From contig NZ_JANXTI010000090.1 of the NCBI RefSeq assembly GCF_025352425.1, forward strand, positions 1 through 40,542: 40,542 nt of DNA. Direction: 5' to 3'. The notes under the pieces are model-generated. The model ran no database searches. It saw only the letters and a list, made by a program, of their open reading frames with translations, and had not been told where the DNA came from. The stretch comes from Flavobacterium sp. GTDB taxonomy: Bacteria; Bacteroidota; Bacteroidia; Flavobacteriales; Flavobacteriaceae. The first letter of the stretch is position 1, and each line of letters opens with the position of its first letter. The position numbers and the translations under genes are program-made. Shown here one piece after another: positions 35,593 to 40,542 of the stretch.

Positions 35593-36558
35593 TTAAAAGA
35601 ATCGGGGTGATTTATCATATCCTTTACCTGAAAGTTTACCTAAATCCAAATCCCATAGTAAAAATACCTCGTGCGAACCTGAGTTGAAATCCCTCAAATT
35701 GGAAAGCGTATAATCGTAAGAATACCCTATTCGAAGTTCCGGTGTAATATAAAAACTCGCTAAACCGCTCACCGAATCGCCCATGCGGTAACCAACTCCG
35801 GCTTCAAATTTATTGTTGATTAAAACATTGGTTGTCAAATCCAATGAAACTGGTGCACCTTCGACTCCTTTAGCCATAAAGGCAGGTTTTAGTTTGAAGT
35901 TATCGTTTCCGTTAAAAGTAAAGACATAACCACCCGTCATAAAAAAGTGGATGGATTCTACACCACTTCCGGCATGTCCGTTTATGGTTTCTATATGTCT
36001 TGAAGTCATTAAATTTGGCGCTGACAAACCAAGATAATAATTGGATCCAAACAAATAAGTTCCTGCTCCAAAATTAGGAAACGTCTGGCTGATATTATTC
36101 TGAAATGCAGGATCCGGAGCAGGATCGGTAAGCACAAAGCCATTGAAATTAGTGTCAAATAAGGTAACTCCAGCTTTTAGTCCAAATGATAATTTGGTAG
36201 TTTCGTTTAATGGTAGAACATACGCAAAGTCAGCAAAAATATTATTCTCTTTAACCACATCGCCTATTTCATCATGAACAACAGAAAGTCCAACTTCCAC
36301 TCTTTTGGATACCGGCTTGTGTGCGAAAAATGTTTGTGTTGTTGGTGCGCCTTCTATTCCGACCCATTGTGCACGATACAATCCGCCAAAGTTTATCACA
36401 TCAGCATTGTCTGTTGCGTAAGCCGGATTTATCACACTCATATTATACATATAATGAGTAAACTGCGGATCTTGTTGCGCGTGTAATTTTGATGTCAAAA
36501 AAACAACAAGTAGTACTAGGAGATATTTAATAATTTTATGTTTCATAGTTGCACTCAT
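35593..36558 (-). CDS. PorP/SprF family T9SS outer-membrane protein
   Basis: A 321-residue barrel protein with signal peptide KHKIIKYLLVLLVVFLTSKLHAQ. After cleavage it reads QQDPQFTHYMYNMSVINPAYA, the unmistakable PorP/SprF opening, then LYRAQWVGIEGAPTTQTFFAH and a series of strands ending in SHEVFLLWDLDLGK. SprF is needed in Flavobacterium johnsoniae to export its partner adhesin SprB through T9SS, and sprF-like genes usually sit just 3' of an adhesin gene with a type B sorting domain. That is exactly the order here, so this protein probably handles the giant protein upstream. It starts seven bases after that gene's stop; ATG 36546 is an alternative start. Confidence 0.92.
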   Translation of the reverse strand: MSATMKHKIIKYLLVLLVVFLTSKLHAQQDPQFTHYMYNMSVINPAYATDNADVINFGGLYRAQWVGIEGAPTTQTFFAHKPVSKRVEVGLSVVHDEIGDVVKENNIFADFAYVLPLNETTKLSFGLKAGVTLFDTNFNGFVLTDPAPDPAFQNNISQTFPNFGAGTYLFGSNYYLGLSAPNLMTSRHIETINGHAGSGVESIHFFMTGGYVFTFNGNDNFKLKPAFMAKGVEGAPVSLDLTTNVLINNKFEAGVGYRMGDSVSGLASFYITPELRIGYSYDYTLSNLRDFNSGSHEVFLLWDLDLGKLSGKGYDKSPRFF

Positions 36559-36565
36559 TTGTCCT

Positions 36566-39500
36566 TTATCTGTTTAGATATACTCTACCTTGAATAGCTT
36601 TTCTTGTTCCGTCGTTGAAATTCAGTATGTAGAAATAAACTCCGGTTGGAAGTAACTTGTCACCTAACTTCAGTCCACTTTCCGTTGTTGTTCCACCCCA
36701 ATTTTCTTTGTTCCTGTTTCCGGTATAAACTAAACTTCCGTAACGATTGTATATTTCTAATTTAAAATTAGGATAATGTATAGCAAGGTCCGGAATTTCA
36801 AATGTGTCATTGATTCCGTCGTTGTTTGGAGAGAATCCATCAGGTATTACGACATCACAGAAGGTTAAGTCAACCGTAACCTGAAGACGGGAACTCTCAC
36901 AACCGTTAGCAGAAACAACAGCTCCATAATAAGTTGTCGCATCAACTAATAAATCGGTTGCACTGTATGCAATTCCTCCTGTTGAAGCATTATACCAAAT
37001 CATATTTGGAGTCCCAACAATATTCGCAGATAAATCGGCAATTGTTGGTGCCGGCACATCTAATCCGCAGAAAAGGTTTCCTTGGTCAGTTAATACTGGT
37101 TCAGCTAATGATGCCACGTTGAAAGTTGTTGTAGGGAAAACAGTTCCTGTAATTCCACAAGTTGTCGCTGTGGAAATCAGGTTTGTAATTGTTATTGTAG
37201 TGTCTCCATTATTTACTATATCTGTTCCAAGAATTGTGAACGTTGCAACACCTGACGCAAAAGTCGCAGAAATAGTTGCCGTTCCACTATTAGCTCCCGA
37301 TAATTGATACGTTATAGAATATGTACCATCAGCTAAACTGTTAGCTCCTGAAATCGTTACCAAACTACCTATATTGATACAAGTGGCTTCCGCCAAAACA
37401 GTAGCTCCGGTCGTATTCGGAATTGGATTAATTGTGAAAGTTGCTGTAGCATTTTCACTTGTATTCGTACAACCTGTCGCCGCAATTATTCCGGTAATTG
37501 TCAATGTATAATTCGCAGCAGTAGTGAATGATGTTGACGGAATGGTAAATTGCCCAACTCCTGAAGTTATAGTTACATTTCCTGAATTTCCTGCTACCGG
37601 AGTAGCGCCTGGAATAGAATAATTAAATTGACAAACTCCGTCCGGTAGATTTACGGCACCGGCAATATTTACAGCTACATTACTTCCAAAACAAACATTG
37701 GCAATGCTTAAATTTGCATTATCAATATCTGCCAAAGGCCTTATGATTAGTTGTGCAGCAACATTTGTTAATGTACTAGCGCAAGTTGTTGTATTATTTA
37801 CAATGCTGGTAAATGTAATTACAGTTGTTCCAACATTAGGAATCGAGGCTGTTGGAATGGTAAAACTTCCAATAGTTGCAGCAATTATAACCACAACGGA
37901 TTGAGCGGGTAAAGTGTTGCTTCCGCTTAAATCATAATTTAATGTATAGGTTCCATCAACCATTCCGTTAAGATTCACTACGGCATTGGTTCCAATACAT
38001 GTTGGAGATGTCGAAATGTTCAGTGTTGTTAATTGTGGATTGGCATACACTGTAAATTGCACCACTTCAGTATCTGTGCCACAGGTGTTTGTTACAGTAT
38101 AAGTATAACTATAAGTTGCGGCGGAGAAACCGGTAATATTTATTGGAGATGTTACGACTTGCGAAGTATTATCTGTCCAAACTCCACCAGCACTTTCACC
38201 TGTTAAAAGTCCTGCTAAATCCATTATACCTGTTGATGGACAAACCGAAGTCAGACCTGTAAATGTTCCTGCTGATAAAGGGGCAACGACAGCAAAAGTT
38301 GCATTTGCATCTTCTGTTGTATTAGAACAGCCTGTTGTGGTAGTAATACTGTTAATGGTAATCGTATAACTTCCAACTGTTGCAAAAACAGAAGCCGGAA
38401 CAGTGAACTGACCGCTACCTCCGGTTATTGTAACATCTCCGGAATTTCCAGTTGTTGGAGTTCCTGTCGGAATACTGTAATTAAATTGATAAACACCATC
38501 CGGAAGATTTGTTGCATTTGAAATAACAACGGTTGCTACACTTCCAAGGCAAATGGTAGAAACAGCAATATTTGTATTATCAATTTGAACTATCGGATTA
38601 ATAACAATTGTTCCGCTAACATTGTTCAAAGTAACCTGACAAGTAGTCGTTGTATCCTGAATAGTATTGAAAGTAATAGTTGTTGTACCAACATTAGGAA
38701 CGCTAGCAGTTGGAATAGTAAAGCTTCCGTTACTTCCTGAAATCACTACCGCTACATTTTGATTCGTAAGTGTATTGCTTCCGCTTAAATCATAATTTAA
38801 TGTATAGGTTCCATCTACCATTCCGGATAAACTAACCGGTACATCTAAACCAATACAAGTCGGAGAAATACTAATATTTGAAGAAGCTACTATTGGATTT
38901 GGAAGCACTGTAAACTGTACATCTTGTGTATCTGTGCCACATGAATTTGTTATCGAATAAGTATAAGTATATGTACCTGCAGCAAAAGCACTAATATCAA
39001 CAGGTGTAGTTACTGACCATGTACCGCCAGCATCTTGGCCGGTTAATAGAGTATTCAAATCTATTGTTCCAACCGAAGTACAAACTGGGGCAATCGTAAC
39101 TGCATTACCGGCATTTGGCAAAGGATTTACAATCACTGTTACGGTTGAAGTTCCATTAGCACAAGGAGAAGTTCCTACTACTGTATATGTAAAATGATAG
39201 GTTCCAACTCCAACGGTTGATGGATTGAAAATATTGTTTACCAATGCGCCGGTAGCATCATCATCGCTCCAGTTTCCGGCATCTTGAGTTCCATCTAATC
39301 CAGTAAATAAATCAAGAGAAGTTATATTCGGACAAGAATTCAAAGTTTGTCCAATGCCACCTGAATTTGGCGCTTGAGTTATAGAAACTGTTACCGTTGC
39401 GGTTGAAGGTGTAATACAGGTACTACCAACTGTGTAAGTATAAATTCCTGCAGTATCAACAGCTGGGTCAAAAACGCCTGTTCCGCTTGTTAAAGCAGGT

Positions 39501-40542
39501 GACCAAATTCCTCCAGCTTGTGGCGTTCCTCCAAGTGAAAGAAACAAATCCGTTGGAGCTCCATTCGAACAAAATGTTTTAGTTCCATCTGTTCCGGCAT
39601 CAGGAATTGGATTTACTGTTACCGAAATTGTAGCAGAGTCATTTGAACAAGGTGCGGTTCCTGACAAAGTATAGGTATAATTTCCTTGTGGATCAACTGC
39701 CGGGTCAAAAACCCCTGTTCCACTCGCCATTGCTGGTACCCATGTTCCTCCAGTTTGTGCATTTGGACCTAATAATAAAAATAAATCCTGGGGTGGATTA
39801 TTAACACAAATCACTAATGTATTATCAGTCCCTGCTTCTGGACCCGGAGTAACTACAACTGTTACGGTGGCAGTATCATCAACACAAGGTGCAGTGCCTG
39901 TAATTGTATAAGTATAAACTCCCGAAGCATCTACTGCAGGGTTAAATGTACCTGTCCCACTTGTTAAAGCTGGCGACCACGTTCCTCCTGTTTGTGGTGT
40001 TCCCGATAATGAATTAAATAAATCTACTGAATTTTGATTAGAACAGATATTCAATGTTCCATCATTTCCAGCATCTGCTAAAGGATTGATAACCAATGTG
40101 GTTTGTCCCGGTTGGCTTGGACAGCTTGTAGTGGTATTGGTAATGATAACACTATAAACTCCTGCCGTAGTTGTTGTGAATGTAGCCACATTTCCGGGAT
40201 TCGTTGCTCCCGATGGGACTGTCCATGCATAAGTGTATGTTCCTGCCGGTGTTGGTGTGGCAGTTACTGTGGCTGGTGTGCCTGCACAAACAGGCGCGCT
40301 GGTTACAGCTACTGTTGGTGTGGGATTGATAACTACAGTAGTTTGTCCCGGTAAACTTGGACAGGTTGTAGTGGTATTGGTAATGATAACGCTGTAAACT
40401 CCCGCCGTAGTTGTGGTGAATGTTGCTACATTTCCGGGATTGGTTGCTCCCGATGGGACTGTCCATGCATAAGTGTATGTCCCTGCGGGTGTTGGTGTAG
40501 CAGTTACTGTTGCCGGTGTGCCGGCACAAACAGGCGCGCTGG
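36566..40542 (-). CDS. Giant Ig-like repeat adhesin with T9SS type B sorting domain (5' end beyond window)
   Basis: The last 1325 codons of a large secreted surface protein; the frame stays open to the right edge, so the N-terminus is missing. It is Thr-, Ser-, Gly- and Asn-rich and built wholly of beta-sandwich repeats: two 80-residue units at the edge, three 79-residue units with GGTWSPALTSGTG-like cores, a domain with DAGNWSDDDATG, then a duplicated three-domain block of about 280-286 residues, and an Ig-like domain with MIWYNASTGGIAYSATDLL. The last 95 residues are the gliding-motility-type (type B) sorting domain: IPDGFSPNNDGINDTFEI, LEIYNRYGSLVYTG, LPTGVYFYILNFNDG and a final YLNR. With PorP/SprF and PorE-like genes directly downstream it is a SprB-like adhesin, possibly for gliding or attachment. 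Confidence 0.92.
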   Translation of the reverse strand, partial: SAPVCAGTPATVTATPTPAGTYTYAWTVPSGATNPGNVATFTTTTAGVYSVIITNTTTTCPSLPGQTTVVINPTPTVAVTSAPVCAGTPATVTATPTPAGTYTYAWTVPSGATNPGNVATFTTTTAGVYSVIITNTTTSCPSQPGQTTLVINPLADAGNDGTLNICSNQNSVDLFNSLSGTPQTGGTWSPALTSGTGTFNPAVDASGVYTYTITGTAPCVDDTATVTVVVTPGPEAGTDNTLVICVNNPPQDLFLLLGPNAQTGGTWVPAMASGTGVFDPAVDPQGNYTYTLSGTAPCSNDSATISVTVNPIPDAGTDGTKTFCSNGAPTDLFLSLGGTPQAGGIWSPALTSGTGVFDPAVDTAGIYTYTVGSTCITPSTATVTVSITQAPNSGGIGQTLNSCPNITSLDLFTGLDGTQDAGNWSDDDATGALVNNIFNPSTVGVGTYHFTYTVVGTSPCANGTSTVTVIVNPLPNAGNAVTIAPVCTSVGTIDLNTLLTGQDAGGTWSVTTPVDISAFAAGTYTYTYSITNSCGTDTQDVQFTVLPNPIVASSNISISPTCIGLDVPVSLSGMVDGTYTLNYDLSGSNTLTNQNVAVVISGSNGSFTIPTASVPNVGTTTITFNTIQDTTTTCQVTLNNVSGTIVINPIVQIDNTNIAVSTICLGSVATVVISNATNLPDGVYQFNYSIPTGTPTTGNSGDVTITGGSGQFTVPASVFATVGSYTITINSITTTTGCSNTTEDANATFAVVAPLSAGTFTGLTSVCPSTGIMDLAGLLTGESAGGVWTDNTSQVVTSPINITGFSAATYSYTYTVTNTCGTDTEVVQFTVYANPQLTTLNISTSPTCIGTNAVVNLNGMVDGTYTLNYDLSGSNTLPAQSVVVIIAATIGSFTIPTASIPNVGTTVITFTSIVNNTTTCASTLTNVAAQLIIRPLADIDNANLSIANVCFGSNVAVNIAGAVNLPDGVCQFNYSIPGATPVAGNSGNVTITSGVGQFTIPSTSFTTAANYTLTITGIIAATGCTNTSENATATFTINPIPNTTGATVLAEATCINIGSLVTISGANSLADGTYSITYQLSGANSGTATISATFASGVATFTILGTDIVNNGDTTITITNLISTATTCGITGTVFPTTTFNVASLAEPVLTDQGNLFCGLDVPAPTIADLSANIVGTPNMIWYNASTGGIAYSATDLLVDATTYYGAVVSANGCESSRLQVTVDLTFCDVVIPDGFSPNNDGINDTFEIPDLAIHYPNFKLEIYNRYGSLVYTGNRNKENWGGTTTESGLKLGDKLLPTGVYFYILNFNDGTRKAIQGRVYLNR
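37400..39090 (-). repeat. Duplicated three-domain block (840-858 bp)
   Basis: Within the adhesin, a supra-unit made of three domains is present twice. Landmarks: LLTGQDAGGTW and LLTGESAGGVW; GMVDGTYTLNYDLSGSNTL in both; LPDGVYQFNYSIP and LPDGVCQFNYSIP. The DNA encoding the second landmark is nearly identical between about 37921 and 38779 (858 bases apart), while the first landmark pair is 840 apart because of a six-residue insertion. It shows growth by block duplication rather than by single domains. Confidence 0.75.
40063..40542 (-). repeat. Tandem 240-bp repeat at the right edge
   Basis: Two adjacent copies (40063-40302 and 40303-40542) of a 240-base unit encode 80-residue domains with YTYAWTVPSGATNPGN and AGVYSVIITNTTT. 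The copies differ at only a modest number of positions, many of them third codon bases. The array reaches the window edge and probably goes on, so further copies are likely. Confidence 0.85.

Overview
The window looks like chromosomal DNA from a Flavobacterium-type member of the Bacteroidota. The supporting signs are AT-rich DNA, hardly any Shine-Dalgarno sequences, promoter elements of the TAnnTTTG type in front of several genes, type IX secretion (T9SS) cargo and accessory proteins at both ends, a fused alpha/beta branched-chain 2-oxoacid dehydrogenase E1, and a PafA-type alkaline phosphatase. I saw no prophage, insertion sequence, CRISPR array, rRNA or tRNA.

Layout. (1) 1-3.8 kb, minus strand: the N-terminal 884 codons of a secreted NHL-repeat plus Ig-like protein that runs off the left edge, a 620-bp AT-rich gap, and a decayed 3' fragment of another T9SS cargo gene with a frameshift inside its sorting domain. 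A palindromic element lies at the far end of that fragment. (2) 3.8-6.3 kb: a GNAT-like protein coupled to an outer-membrane beta-barrel gene (minus), and divergently a small DUF4834-type membrane protein. (3) 6.3-11.7 kb: a surface-polysaccharide cluster of YfhO-family membrane protein, family-4 glycosyltransferase and Wzx-like flippase. (4) 11.7-16.2 kb: a DUF885 lipoprotein, a VOC protein, a bidirectional terminator, a phosphohexomutase (glmM-like, minus) and an AcpH-type phosphodiesterase. (5) 16.2-24.0 kb: gamma-glutamyltransferase cut short by an in-frame TAA, a ClC chloride protein with CBS domains, uvrA, a RimJ/L-like acetyltransferase and a LOG-family hydrolase. (6) 24.0-32.0 kb: an M1-peptidase-like protein without its zinc motif joined to a beta-barrel, fused BCKDH E1, a nine-unit 21-bp array, lysA and an acyltransferase-3 membrane protein. 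(7) 32.1-40.5 kb, minus: a compact operon of giant repeat adhesin (T9SS type B sorting domain, open at the right edge), PorP/SprF-like protein, PorE-like TPR/propeller/CRD/OmpA protein, and pafA joined to it by an ATGA overlap.

How the genes work together. Region 7 is a SprB/SprF-type surface-adhesin module. Regions 1 and 7 together suggest heavy investment in T9SS-exported surface proteins, and region 3 would supply or modify surface glycans. The rest is mostly housekeeping: cell-wall precursors (lysA, glmM-like), DNA repair and branched-chain fatty-acid precursor supply.

The most unusual non-gene signal is a set of intergenic tandem tracts whose period is 7 bp or a multiple of it. They differ in sequence, and four of them end 4 to 14 bp before a start codon. 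The clearest gene lesions are the nonsense codon in ggt and the frameshifted T9SS fragment. All calls come from reading the sequence; no database search was made.
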